Source: Deferribacter desulfuricans SSM1
GTDB lineage: Bacteria > Chrysiogenota > Deferribacteres > Deferribacterales > Deferribacteraceae
Reading direction: 5' to 3'
Length of the DNA: 64,000 bases
Assembly: GCF_000010985.1 (NCBI RefSeq)
Contig: NC_013939.1
Span: 1,331,501 to 1,395,500 of the forward strand
Below, one piece after another: positions 33,456 through 42,743 of this stretch. Each line of letters starts with the position of its first letter. Positions within the stretch are counted from its first letter, which is position 1. The position numbers were made by a program, and so were the translations under genes. The notes under the pieces are model-generated. The model had not been told where the DNA came from. It searched no databases and worked only from the letters and a program-made list of their open reading frames with translations.

Positions 33456-34880
33456 TTATTTTAAGAAAAACTCATAATCCTGCTTTCTAATAGTTCTAAT
33501 CACATTTGTTGAACCAGGAACCCCCGCTGGATGCCCTATTGTAGCAATATATACATTTTCAGTTCCAAAATCATCTTTAGACTTAATTAAAAACTCTTTT
33601 AAAAGCTCATCTGAATCCGTCGTATCTTTAGTTTTTGAATAAGGTATTACACCCCATGAAACAGCAAGTCTTCTTAGCACTTTATCTTCGGTAGCTACAG
33701 CAAAAATTGGAGCTTTTGGTTTAGACCTTGAAACCCTTCTGGCACTTGACCCACTTTTTGTAAAAACTACTATCCCATCAGCTATCAACTCTGATGAAAG
33801 TCTAACTGCAGTTTCAGCAAGCGCACTACTAATTTTCCCTTTTTCGTGATAGCTATAAAATCTGTTGAAATTATAAATTTTCTCAGCCTCAATTATAGTT
33901 TTTACCATCACATTGACCGCTTCTAATGGATATTCCCCTACGGTAGTTTCATCAGACAACATTACTGCATCTGTACCATCCAACACAGCATTTGCTATAT
34001 CAGAAACTTCTGCTCTTGTAGGTCTTGAATGCTTCACCATAGTTGTAAGCATTTGGGTGGCAGTAATTACTGGTTTTGCTGCTTCATTAGCTTTATTGAT
34101 AATCATTTTTTGCACAACCGGAACTTTTTCCATATCAATCTCTATCCCAAGATCACCACGAGCAACCATGATACCATCACTAATTTCAACAATTTCATCG
34201 ATATTTTCCACAGCATCAAACTTCTCTATTTTTGCAAATACAGGGATATCACCACCATATTCATGAATAATATCTTTTGCTTTTAATACATCATCTCTAC
34301 TTTTAACAAAGGATAATGCAATAAAATCAAACCCTTTTTCTATCCCAAACCTAATATCTTCAATATCTTTATCAGTTATCGAAGATATATTTAATTTTGA
34401 ATCCGGCAAATTTACACCTTTTTTTGAAGAAACAATACCTGGCGTCAATACCTTTACAACAAAACTATCTTTGTTTGTTTCCAGTACTCTCAACTTAATA
34501 GTCCCATCTGCTAAATAAACATTGTTACCTACCTTAACTGCATCAAATATTTCTTTTATATTAATAGGGATACCATCTTTGTCCCCAACAAAATCACCAA
34601 ACTTAAAAACAAGCTTATCCCCTATTGCTACAGGGAAAGGTTGTTTTATCACGCCAATTCTTATTTTTGGGCCAGATAAATCAAGCAATGTAGCTACATA
34701 CCTACCTTTTTCAGCAGATAATCTCCTCACCCTCTCATAAAGCATATTATGATATTCATGAGATCCATGCGAAAAATTAAACCTAAAAACATCAACCCCC
34801 ATATCAATTAATTTAGATATCTTCTCTTCAGATTCAGTGGAAGGACCTAAAGTAACAACTATTTTAGTTTTTCTAAACAT
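33456..34880 (-). CDS. pyk: Pyruvate kinase
   Basis: A glycolytic enzyme converting phosphoenolpyruvate and ADP to pyruvate and ATP. It has 474 residues. The N-terminal TKIVVTLGPST, the FRFNFSHGSHEYH substrate loop, the K/Mg site IEKFDAVENIDEI with MVARGDLGIEI, and PVITATQMLTTM plus HSRPTRAEVSDIANAV are all present. The C-terminal allosteric domain is of normal length, with no extra PEP-utiliser domain. The start follows GGGAGG and comes 2 nt after the protoporphyrinogen oxidase gene, so they are co-transcribed. Confidence 0.97.
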   Translation of the reverse strand: MFRKTKIVVTLGPSTESEEKISKLIDMGVDVFRFNFSHGSHEYHNMLYERVRRLSAEKGRYVATLLDLSGPKIRIGVIKQPFPVAIGDKLVFKFGDFVGDKDGIPINIKEIFDAVKVGNNVYLADGTIKLRVLETNKDSFVVKVLTPGIVSSKKGVNLPDSKLNISSITDKDIEDIRFGIEKGFDFIALSFVKSRDDVLKAKDIIHEYGGDIPVFAKIEKFDAVENIDEIVEISDGIMVARGDLGIEIDMEKVPVVQKMIINKANEAAKPVITATQMLTTMVKHSRPTRAEVSDIANAVLDGTDAVMLSDETTVGEYPLEAVNVMVKTIIEAEKIYNFNRFYSYHEKGKISSALAETAVRLSSELIADGIVVFTKSGSSARRVSRSKPKAPIFAVATEDKVLRRLAVSWGVIPYSKTKDTTDSDELLKEFLIKSKDDFGTENVYIATIGHPAGVPGSTNVIRTIRKQDYEFFLK

Positions 34881-34882
34881 AA

Positions 34883-36244
34883 CTATCCTCCCAACACACC
34901 TCTGGCTATATCAATACTCCTCTTTGTGCAATCATTTATCCCAATCCCATATAACAGATTACCACCTATATAAATATTATTAATATCCATACATATTGAT
35001 TCAATATCTTCTACCAACTTTTCATGGCCCTGATAATATTGTGGAATCGCTCTTTCCCAGTAAAAACTTTTTTCAACGACTGAATTCCCCTTTACACCTA
35101 AAATATCTTTTATTTCATTAAAAGCAATATCTCTCAGCTCATCTTCACTACAATTCAAAACCCATCTATTTTTATCTCCACCAATCATAACTCTTATTAG
35201 TTTATAACCTTTTGGCGCTCTTTCGGGAAAAATTGAAGAAGTAAATAATGCTCCTAATATTTTTCTGTTTTCATTGTGAGGAACTAAAAAGCCAAAACCA
35301 TCAAGGGGGTCTAAAACATCCTCCTCTTTAAAACCAAAACCAATAACATACATGGGAGCGTAGTTTAGCTTTAAAAGTTTGTCTGATAATTCAACGCTTA
35401 AACCTTTTATAAATTCCGCTGCAACGTATGCTGGTGAAGTAATTATTACAATATCGTAATTATCACATGAGTTTGTGGTTTTTACCTTAAAACTACCATT
35501 TGTTTTATCTAACCCTGTTACTTCTTCACCAAGATATATTTTTGTATTAGACAATTGCTCTGTAAGAGCATTTATCCCTTTTATCAAACCACCCTTATAA
35601 GAGGTTAAATTCCCACCAGGACCTGCAGGGCCACTCTTTTTTCCTTTCTTTTTAAACATCGCCTTAAATAAACCACCATATTCCTTTTCCAAATTATAAA
35701 TAACTGGAAAACAGGATTTAAGACTTAATTTGGAAGGATCACCTGCAAAAACACCTGAGACCATAGGTGAAATAAGATAATCTGCAGCTTCTTTACCTAA
35801 TCTTCTATATGCAAATTCCTCTATCGTCTCGTCGTATTCATCCTTTTTAGCTGGGATAAATAATTCGGAAATTACTCTAAGTTTACCTTTAAAGCTCAAT
35901 AGCTTAGAAGAAAAAAATTCATTAGGCTTTTCTGGTAACTTGTGTAAAACACCACCCCTCATTATATATCTTTTTTTTGCAAGTTCATTACTTCTGATTA
36001 AATTATCACCCAAACCAGCCTTTTCAAAAGTTTCCACAGTATATGGTTTACTATCTAAAAAACCATTTGGGCCAGATTCAATAATAAAATTATCTTTATA
36101 AAAAGTATTAATTGTTCCGCCAAGTCTCTTATTTTTTTCAAAAATTGTAATATCAATGCTTTTCAATCTTTCTTTAGCAAAATATTCAAGCCAAAAAGCT
36201 GTGGATATACCTGAAATTCCACCACCTATAATTGCTATTTTCAT
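34883..36244 (-). CDS. hemG: Protoporphyrinogen/coproporphyrinogen oxidase, HemY/HemG-type
   Basis: An FAD enzyme of late haem synthesis. The 453 residues begin MKIAIIGGGISGISTAFWLE (Rossmann GxGxxG), then IFEKNKRLGGTINT and FIIESGPNGFLDSKP, a substrate domain with FAYRRLGKEAADYLISPMVSGVFAGDP (quoted in part), and the C-terminal FAD motif NIYIGGNLLYGIGINDC. The layout fits the oxygen-dependent PPOX/CgoX family. Which porphyrinogen it uses is not clear from sequence. In a strict anaerobe another electron acceptor must be used. The ATG at 36244 follows GAGGTG; the longer TTG start at 36256 is rejected. Confidence 0.9.
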   Translation of the reverse strand: MKIAIIGGGISGISTAFWLEYFAKERLKSIDITIFEKNKRLGGTINTFYKDNFIIESGPNGFLDSKPYTVETFEKAGLGDNLIRSNELAKKRYIMRGGVLHKLPEKPNEFFSSKLLSFKGKLRVISELFIPAKKDEYDETIEEFAYRRLGKEAADYLISPMVSGVFAGDPSKLSLKSCFPVIYNLEKEYGGLFKAMFKKKGKKSGPAGPGGNLTSYKGGLIKGINALTEQLSNTKIYLGEEVTGLDKTNGSFKVKTTNSCDNYDIVIITSPAYVAAEFIKGLSVELSDKLLKLNYAPMYVIGFGFKEEDVLDPLDGFGFLVPHNENRKILGALFTSSIFPERAPKGYKLIRVMIGGDKNRWVLNCSEDELRDIAFNEIKDILGVKGNSVVEKSFYWERAIPQYYQGHEKLVEDIESICMDINNIYIGGNLLYGIGINDCTKRSIDIARGVLGG

Positions 36245-36270
36245 CTCACACCTCAATCAAAATCAAACTA

Positions 36271-37386
36271 TTAATTACAAAGATAATCTAAATCATCTAA
36301 TTGTTCAAAAGGAACTAAAATATAACTCACATTATATTTACTAATTAATCCGCAAATATTATTATAAAATTTCTTATCTATATAGTTTTTGTTTTTAAAA
36401 TGTCTAATTTGCAATTTTGCTATAAATCTATAAGGAGGTTCAAATCGTTTAGTCCAAAAGTTCAATACATTATTTAAAAATTTCAAATAGTCTTCATTAC
36501 TAAATTTCATTTCACTTTTTATCTGTTCACTGTAAAGCATACTTGCAAAATAGGTAAACCCTTTTTTATTATAATTTTCAATACTCTGACCATACCATCT
36601 TTTACCTTTCTTACTGCTAAAAAGTGTTTCGTAATATATGTTTACAGCAAACTTAATTTTAGGATTTATTTTTTTCATATCCCATTTTATATAGTTTATG
36701 ATATCAGATAACGCTTTTGTTTTCCATTCAAAAAAATCTTCCGGCAACTCTTTGATATTATAGCTATTATCTACATAAATATCATAATCTGTTAAAAAGT
36801 TTTTAGTAGTATAAAATGAGGAGGACTCATCAATCCTCAAAATAAAATCATCTTGCAACAAAATTCCATCTATTTCATATTTTGCCAAATCAATAAAAAT
36901 CTTCCTTAATTTTTTAAAAACTACAGGTTCAAAGATATCAACGCCATACCCTTTTCGCTTCTCATTTTCATTTAATCTAAAAGTTTCAGCAACCCCAAAC
37001 TTGTCTACTAAAAAAGATAACTTTCTTGTCCCCATCCAAGCAAAAATTTTAATATGATATTTTTTACCATATTTGATAAATTCTGGTAAGATGTCATAAA
37101 TCATACATGCTTGATCAGTTTTAAAATAAACACCGCTTTCACATAAACTTGTTACATTGTAATGGTATCTGTCCCCTTTATTTTGAAAAACTCTTATGAA
37201 AACCGTATTTACACCTTTTTGCTTCAATGTATAAAAATATTCATCCAAATTATCTTTATACTTTTCTGATATGTAAAATATCTGAACTCCGATTATTTTG
37301 TCTGTGTTATTTTTAACTAAAATAATGTTTGCATGTAAAAAAATAGGAATAATTAATAAAACAATTGTGTTTAATAAAATCTTCAT
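36271..37386 (-). CDS. PgaB-type glycosyl hydrolase-like domain protein
   Basis: 371 residues with a signal peptide (MKILLNTIVLLIIPIFLHA), so periplasmic or exported. The body is a TIM-barrel-like domain similar to the C-terminal part of PgaB (GHL13), with GVNTVFIRVFQNKGD, IKIFAWMGTRKL, EIDGILLQDDFIL and KFAVNIYYETLFS. In E. coli PgaB this domain binds and cleaves de-N-acetylated poly-N-acetylglucosamine. The N-terminal deacetylase half is absent here and no pgaA, C or D genes are nearby, so the role may differ. It overlaps the SPOR gene by 4 bp. Confidence 0.75.
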   Translation of the reverse strand: MKILLNTIVLLIIPIFLHANIILVKNNTDKIIGVQIFYISEKYKDNLDEYFYTLKQKGVNTVFIRVFQNKGDRYHYNVTSLCESGVYFKTDQACMIYDILPEFIKYGKKYHIKIFAWMGTRKLSFLVDKFGVAETFRLNENEKRKGYGVDIFEPVVFKKLRKIFIDLAKYEIDGILLQDDFILRIDESSSFYTTKNFLTDYDIYVDNSYNIKELPEDFFEWKTKALSDIINYIKWDMKKINPKIKFAVNIYYETLFSSKKGKRWYGQSIENYNKKGFTYFASMLYSEQIKSEMKFSNEDYLKFLNNVLNFWTKRFEPPYRFIAKLQIRHFKNKNYIDKKFYNNICGLISKYNVSYILVPFEQLDDLDYLCN

Positions 37387-38132
37387 TTATCAGTTTTTAC
37401 AATTATTGGATTCACTTTAAGTTTTTTCTTTATTTCAGAAACTTTCTCTTTAGCTTTTGCATAATCATCAACATAGCAACATCTAAGTCTATACCAAACC
37501 CCCTTTTTACCAAGATCAATTTTCATTATAAAAGCATCTGGGTAAATCTTTTTAATTTTTTTAAGTTCTGATTCAGCAACAGTTTTATCTTTGAAAGCCA
37601 TTAATTGAATAACATACTTACTTTTTGTATTTGCCACTTTTTCATTTTTTTTACTTTTATCAACAGGTATTTTATTTTTCTCATTATTTTTCTTACTGGT
37701 TTTATTGGATGGTATTTTTTTTGTTTGTACAGGAGTAGTTACTCTCTTTACCTGTTCTTTTTCAGATGATTTTTGCTCAACTTTCTGATTCTCTTTTATA
37801 TTTTCATTTTTATTCTTATTTTCTTTTTCTGCTAAAGCATCACTAACCTTTAGATTATCTATATCCTTTTCAATTTCATCCACTTTAACAACTTTAGTGC
37901 TGTTTTGGGTTATAACAATTTTATTTTGTGAATCATCTGGATTCGTCATAGTCATTTCAACTTCTTTTTCTGTATCAACAAGTTTTTCTTTCAACTCTAA
38001 ATACTGATTTGTAAGCTGAATAATAATAAAAACAATTATACCTACAGCTATTACAAAAATAAAACCGATAAATAACACCCCTTTGAAATCATCATTCTTT
38101 TTTTTCTCTTTCACTTTATCAAATTCTTTCAT
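37383..38132 (-). CDS. SPOR-domain membrane protein
   Basis: 249 residues: a short cytoplasmic N-terminus, one membrane helix (about 17-41), a long low-complexity linker very rich in Lys, Glu, Asn and Ser (about 50-165), and a C-terminal SPOR domain (about 170-245; YVIQLMAFKDKTVAESELKK, then WYRLRCCYVDDYAKAKE). SPOR domains bind denuded glycan strands at the division septum. It directly follows argS (1-bp overlap), a gene order seen in several groups. The two adjacent cysteines in the SPOR domain are unusual. Confidence 0.85.
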   Translation of the reverse strand: MKEFDKVKEKKKNDDFKGVLFIGFIFVIAVGIIVFIIIQLTNQYLELKEKLVDTEKEVEMTMTNPDDSQNKIVITQNSTKVVKVDEIEKDIDNLKVSDALAEKENKNKNENIKENQKVEQKSSEKEQVKRVTTPVQTKKIPSNKTSKKNNEKNKIPVDKSKKNEKVANTKSKYVIQLMAFKDKTVAESELKKIKKIYPDAFIMKIDLGKKGVWYRLRCCYVDDYAKAKEKVSEIKKKLKVNPIIVKTDK

Positions 38133-39775
38133 TACATTTTCTCCGGAGCTTCAACACCCAATATTTCAAGGCCAAATTTAATAGTCTTTGCCACTGCTTT
38201 TGCAAGATTTAACCTTGCATTAGTAAGCTCATAATCATCAGATATAATTTTAAAGTTATAGTAATAATTATGAAACAGGGAAGCTAACTCTTGTAAATAA
38301 TAACTTATTCTATGCGGTTCAAGATGTGTTGCTGCAGCCTTAATTACTTTTTTCAGCTCATCAATCTTTTTTATTATCTCTTTTTCTTGATCAAGAGTTA
38401 ATTTATCCAAATTTTCCGCTAATCTAAATTCCACCCCTTTTTCAATAGCATTCTCAAACAAACTGTTTACTCTTGCATGAGCATATTGCACATAATAAAC
38501 GGGGTTATCTGAAGACTTCGATTTCGCCAAATCAATATCAAAATCAAACTGAGCATTGTGGTCTCTCATTAGATAAAAGAACCTTGCTGCATCAGCACCC
38601 ACTTCATCTATAAGCCATCTCAGGGTTATAAATTCCCCTGCTCTAGTTGACATAGAAATTCTTTCTCCACCTTTAACAAGATTAACCATTTGTATCAAAA
38701 CAATCTTCAAAATATCATCTGGAGCACCCAAAGCTTTCAAAGCACCAAACATCCTATTCATATAACCATGATGATCAGCACCCCAAACATTAACAAACAG
38801 ATCATATCCTCTTTCGATTTTATTTAGGTGATATGCTATATCTGAAGCAAAATAAGTATAAGAACCATCAGCTTTTTTTACAACTCGATCCTTTTCATCG
38901 CCAAAAGATGTTGATTTAAACCAAACAGCACCATCCTTTTCATACAAATAACCATTTTCATCAAGGATACTCAAAGCTTTATCAACTACACCTTTTTCAA
39001 ACAAGGACTTTTCACTAAACCATCTATCAAAAGAAACTCTAAAATCATCTAAATCGTCCACTATTGATTTCATTATTTCATCAAGACCTGTTTTAAAACA
39101 TATATTAAAACACTTTTCAGGATCGTCTAATAAAGAATCCCCATATTCTTCATAAATCTTTTTAGCAATATCAATAATATATTCACCACGATAACCATCT
39201 TGCATTTCTTCAATCTTTCCATTAACAAGCTGCTTATAACGTGTTACAATACTATCACCAAGCATTTTCATCTGATTTCCAGCATCATTAATATAATACT
39301 CTTTTTCAACCTGAAATCCTGCTACTCTTAATAACCTGGCCAGAGTATCTCCATATGCAGCTCCTCTACCGTGACCAATATGAAGGGGGCCTGTTGGATT
39401 TGCACTTACAAACTCAACTAATACTCTTTTATTTTCGCCAAAATCTAAAACAAAATAGTTTTCATCTTTTAAAACTTGCTCAATAATCGATTCAAAATAT
39501 TTCTTGTTTATAAAAAAGTTTATAAAACCAGGCCCTGCAATTTCTATTTTATCAATAAAATTATCTTTTTCTATATTAGTAACTAAATCAGAAGCTATAT
39601 CTCTTGGATTCTTTTTAAAGACCTTTGCAAGCTTCATTGCAACATTTGTTGCAAAATCACCATTTTTACTATCCTTTGGTATCTCAATTATAAAATCATT
39701 AAAATTATTCACCCCTAATTTGTCTAATGCATTCTCTATTAGCTCTTTAATTCTATTTTCCAATTCGTCCTCCAT
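38132..39775 (-). CDS. argS: Arginyl-tRNA synthetase
   Basis: A class I aminoacyl-tRNA synthetase, 547 residues. It has an N-terminal additional domain, then the ATP site FVSANPTGPLHIGHGRGA with the HIGH signature, a Rossmann core with INDAGNQMKMLG and FVNVWGADHHGYM, the KMSKS-like region ERISMSTRAG, and the helical anticodon-binding domain at the C-terminus (QYAHARVNSLF, then HRISYYLQELASLFHNYY). The ATG at 39775 has no ribosome site upstream. GGAGG sits inside codons 2-3, correctly spaced for the TTG at 39763, so the true start may be that TTG, shortening the protein by four residues. Confidence 0.96.
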   Translation of the reverse strand: MEDELENRIKELIENALDKLGVNNFNDFIIEIPKDSKNGDFATNVAMKLAKVFKKNPRDIASDLVTNIEKDNFIDKIEIAGPGFINFFINKKYFESIIEQVLKDENYFVLDFGENKRVLVEFVSANPTGPLHIGHGRGAAYGDTLARLLRVAGFQVEKEYYINDAGNQMKMLGDSIVTRYKQLVNGKIEEMQDGYRGEYIIDIAKKIYEEYGDSLLDDPEKCFNICFKTGLDEIMKSIVDDLDDFRVSFDRWFSEKSLFEKGVVDKALSILDENGYLYEKDGAVWFKSTSFGDEKDRVVKKADGSYTYFASDIAYHLNKIERGYDLFVNVWGADHHGYMNRMFGALKALGAPDDILKIVLIQMVNLVKGGERISMSTRAGEFITLRWLIDEVGADAARFFYLMRDHNAQFDFDIDLAKSKSSDNPVYYVQYAHARVNSLFENAIEKGVEFRLAENLDKLTLDQEKEIIKKIDELKKVIKAAATHLEPHRISYYLQELASLFHNYYYNFKIISDDYELTNARLNLAKAVAKTIKFGLEILGVEAPEKM

Positions 39776-39867
39776 AAATACTTTTTAAACGAAAACCTTA
39801 ATACATCATTTAACATATTTTTTCAATTGATGATTTAGTAAAAATTGTCAATAAATTAAACATTTTA

Positions 39868-39896
39868 TTGAAATTTTAAATAAATTATTTTAAAAT
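39868..39896 (+). promoter_or_regulatory. Promoter of the envelope/division operon (probable leaderless start)
   Basis: TTGAAA (39868-39873), a 17-bp spacer, TAAAAT (39891-39896). The first ATG of the operon is at 39903, the predicted +1, and there is no Shine-Dalgarno sequence. Confidence 0.6.
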
Positions 39897-39902
39897 TGTC
39901 TT

Positions 39903-41501
39903 ATGAAAAAGCTTTTTTTATTATCAATAAGTTTTCTTATTTTCTTTACTGCATCAACTTCAATCTTTGCTAATACATATAGCAATGATATTATATTTTC
40001 AATAAATAAATTAAAATCTGATTTTTCATATAATAACCTAATAGCAATTAGAAAACAGTTCCTGTCAGAAAAAGGTATTTATGATAAGGAGTTAGCTTAT
40101 ACACTAGTTGACATTGCATTAAAAAACAAAGAAAAAGTCAACGATCAAATTATTGAAGTAATTACCAAATTTTATCCTCAAGATGAAAAAATTATAAAAA
40201 ACTTGTTACAAAATAATTTCGTAAGTTTTGAATTATTAAGAAACTACCTGGATAAATATGTTTTATACACTTTTTGGTATTATATTTCCTTTTTCTTTCT
40301 ATGCTTAACTTTTATATACCTAATGATTAAACATTATAAACTTTTTTTACATCATCATGATAATGAGTTAAAATATAAAGGACTTTTAAAAATTATAATA
40401 TTTATCACTGCTTTTATATCTTTAATCGTATTTTTACCAAATTACTTTTTCCAGATTACACTTTTCTTTATTATTCTACTTTTAAGTTTTGAAAAGATAA
40501 ACTTCAAAATAACTACAACTATTATTGTTTTTACTCTTTCGCTTACTTCGATTGTAAATATAAAGAAACTACCTAATAATAATACTTATAATTATGATTT
40601 AGCTGCAAAACCTATTTCATATTTACAAAATATAGGTGCAAATGATTCACTAATATTTAAGATTAAGGCCGATCAAAAAACAGATATAAATAATATTAAA
40701 ACCAAATCTCAATTTGATAAAATAAATGAGGCTATTTTATACTTGAAATATAATGAGCTCAATAAAGCTAAAACAATTATTGATAAAAATAACTTGCTAA
40801 CAAATCCAGCAATAATATATAATTTAGCAATCTATTATTCTAATAATTTTAATTTTGAACCTTATGAAAACTTAATAGATACACTAACAAATTACCCTGA
40901 TTATTACAAGTATTACCAAGAACTACAAGTTTTAAAAGTTCCATCATCATTTTTACCCTATTTTAAGTTTATAAAAACTAAACCTTTGTATAACTTTTCT
41001 ATAAACTTTAATATGTTGCTTTACTTGATAGCTGCATTATTATTGGGGCTAATTTTAAGTTTTGTAATATCGAAATTTCATTATTTTACTTGTCAATCTT
41101 GTGGAAAAACATTTTGTTCAAAATGTGACGAAGGATATTTGTATGACAATATCTGTGATAAATGTCGTAATATAAACAGCTTTGAAAGATCTATCGATGC
41201 GGTGGATCTTGTCACACATCAAGCAATAATTGAAAATTATCAACTAAAAAAAGAAAGATTACACTTTTTATTAAAGGTATTCTTACCCGGTTCAGCAAAC
41301 CTCATAAAAGGTAATATTATTATGTATTTTATTATGACATTTTTATTCTCAATTATACTATATATTTTGACTTTCAAGTATGAATTAATCGCATCAGCAA
41401 ACAACATTGGTTATCAGTATACATTTAAATACATTTATTTATTTCTAATATTACTATTTTTGGTGTTTTATTTATTTAATATTTTGAGGAAAAAATCATG
41501 A
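39903..41501 (+). CDS. Membrane protein with zinc-ribbon cysteines, 532 aa
   Basis: It has a signal peptide (MKKLFLLSISFLIFFTAS), a helical region, several membrane segments (about 122-140, 158-215, and two or three near the C-terminus), and a TPR-like helical region at about 260-340. A cytoplasmic double CxxC module at about 398-425 reads CQSCGKTFCSKC and CDKC and is a zinc ribbon. A segment VFLPGSANLIKGN follows. I know similar unassigned proteins only as neighbours of DUF4388 genes. The function is unknown; the operon links it to envelope work. It overlaps the DUF4388 gene by ATGA and may be translated from a leaderless message. Confidence 0.7.
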   Translation: MKKLFLLSISFLIFFTASTSIFANTYSNDIIFSINKLKSDFSYNNLIAIRKQFLSEKGIYDKELAYTLVDIALKNKEKVNDQIIEVITKFYPQDEKIIKNLLQNNFVSFELLRNYLDKYVLYTFWYYISFFFLCLTFIYLMIKHYKLFLHHHDNELKYKGLLKIIIFITAFISLIVFLPNYFFQITLFFIILLLSFEKINFKITTTIIVFTLSLTSIVNIKKLPNNNTYNYDLAAKPISYLQNIGANDSLIFKIKADQKTDINNIKTKSQFDKINEAILYLKYNELNKAKTIIDKNNLLTNPAIIYNLAIYYSNNFNFEPYENLIDTLTNYPDYYKYYQELQVLKVPSSFLPYFKFIKTKPLYNFSINFNMLLYLIAALLLGLILSFVISKFHYFTCQSCGKTFCSKCDEGYLYDNICDKCRNINSFERSIDAVDLVTHQAIIENYQLKKERLHFLLKVFLPGSANLIKGNIIMYFIMTFLFSIILYILTFKYELIASANNIGYQYTFKYIYLFLILLFLVFYLFNILRKKS

Positions 41502-42526
41502 GTCTAAAAGGTAACATACAAGATTTTGGCTTATTAGATGTGCTACAATTAATATCGCAAAATCAAAAATCCGGTGTATTACACATTTATCAAGACAATA
41601 ACCAGTTTGCTGAAATCTATTTTAACAACGGACAACTTGTTGATGTAAAAATAACTTCTCAAGAAGATGATTTGAAAATTGGCAATTATCTTGTAGCAAA
41701 AAAAATCATTACAGAAGAACGGTTAAACGAACTTTTAGAAAAACAGAAAAAAAATCCCATTAGATTTGGGAAATTGTTGTTAGAAGAAAATATATTAACT
41801 GAAAAACAACTTAAAGAAATCTATCAAAACCTCACAAAAAGTAAGCTTGAAAAAATCTTGAGTTTAGAAAAAGGTAATTATGAATTTGTTGCCGCAAGTA
41901 TCGATTATAACAACAAAGAAATAGAACCAATACCTCTTGATTCAATTATCTTGGATACTTTAAAAAATATTGATGAAATAAAACTTTTTAAGAAAAAATT
42001 AGATAATTTTGACACTGTATATCAAAAAGAAACTAAACTAATTGATAACGTTTTTTTATCTCAAAAACAAACAGAAGAGCCAGTTATAAAAAAAGGTGAT
42101 AAATTTTATTTGAATATAGATGCATTTACTATTTTTAATTTAATTAATAGCTCAAATAGTATCCAAGACATATTGAAAAAAAGTGGGCTAAATGAACATA
42201 TTGTTTTAAAAACACTTTTTCTGCTATTAAATTATGGTTTAATAAAACCAGTTAAAAGGGATACAACCAAAGAAGTTAAAGAAAAAAATAAGATTATAAA
42301 TAATATTATCTATATTTTTCTTTTCATAATCATAGTTTCATTATTAATTTTTAATCTAACTTCATTAGATACAGTAAAAAATACTATTCTTTTTAATGAT
42401 CAGTTATTTAAAGAAGTCTCAAACAGAAATAATGACTATCTTAATTTTATTTTTAAAATAAAATCTATTGAAAATGAGGAACCAGTGTTATATCACAATC
42501 CTAAATCATTAAGTTGGAAAAAATAG
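41498..42526 (+). CDS. DUF4388 (PATAN) domain protein with C-terminal membrane anchor
   Basis: 342 residues. The N-terminal DUF4388 domain (about 1-160) has MSLKGNIQDFGLLDVLQLIS and SGVLHIYQDNNQFAEIYFNN, the family hallmark, followed by a helical GspE-N-like stretch with FGKLLLEENILTEKQLKE. A winged-helix-like region lies at about 195-250, then one membrane helix (about 270-290) and a 50-residue extracytoplasmic tail. DUF4388/PATAN proteins are found with gliding, type IV pilus and signalling systems, and most have no assigned biochemical role. Here it is in an operon with ftsEX and envC. Confidence 0.82.
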   Translation: MSLKGNIQDFGLLDVLQLISQNQKSGVLHIYQDNNQFAEIYFNNGQLVDVKITSQEDDLKIGNYLVAKKIITEERLNELLEKQKKNPIRFGKLLLEENILTEKQLKEIYQNLTKSKLEKILSLEKGNYEFVAASIDYNNKEIEPIPLDSIILDTLKNIDEIKLFKKKLDNFDTVYQKETKLIDNVFLSQKQTEEPVIKKGDKFYLNIDAFTIFNLINSSNSIQDILKKSGLNEHIVLKTLFLLLNYGLIKPVKRDTTKEVKEKNKIINNIIYIFLFIIIVSLLIFNLTSLDTVKNTILFNDQLFKEVSNRNNDYLNFIFKIKSIENEEPVLYHNPKSLSWKK

Positions 42527-42527
42527 C

Positions 42528-42743
42528 ATGGGTAAATCATTTAATACTAATGTAAAACACAACAATAAAATCTATCATGTTCAAACAGAGATAAACAACG
42601 GTAAAGTTACAATTTGTGTATTTTATAATGGAATGGTAGTATATAGAAAAGATGACAATTTTAAAGATTATAAAACCACTTTACAGCTTCACAAAGAGGT
42701 TGAAGACAAAATAAAACTTGGTCAAATATTAAAAAATGATTGA
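42528..42743 (+). CDS. Small conserved-looking protein, 71 aa
   Basis: A soluble, basic protein. The segments NTNVKHNNKIYHVQTE and TICVFYNGMVVYRK recall a short unnamed family, containing YHVQTE, that accompanies DUF4388 genes in delta-proteobacteria-like genomes; this is from memory and not checked. No catalytic residues are evident. It starts 1 nt after the DUF4388 gene stop and overlaps the ftsE start by 8 bp, so it is tightly coupled to both. Confidence 0.65.
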   Translation: MGKSFNTNVKHNNKIYHVQTEINNGKVTICVFYNGMVVYRKDDNFKDYKTTLQLHKEVEDKIKLGQILKND

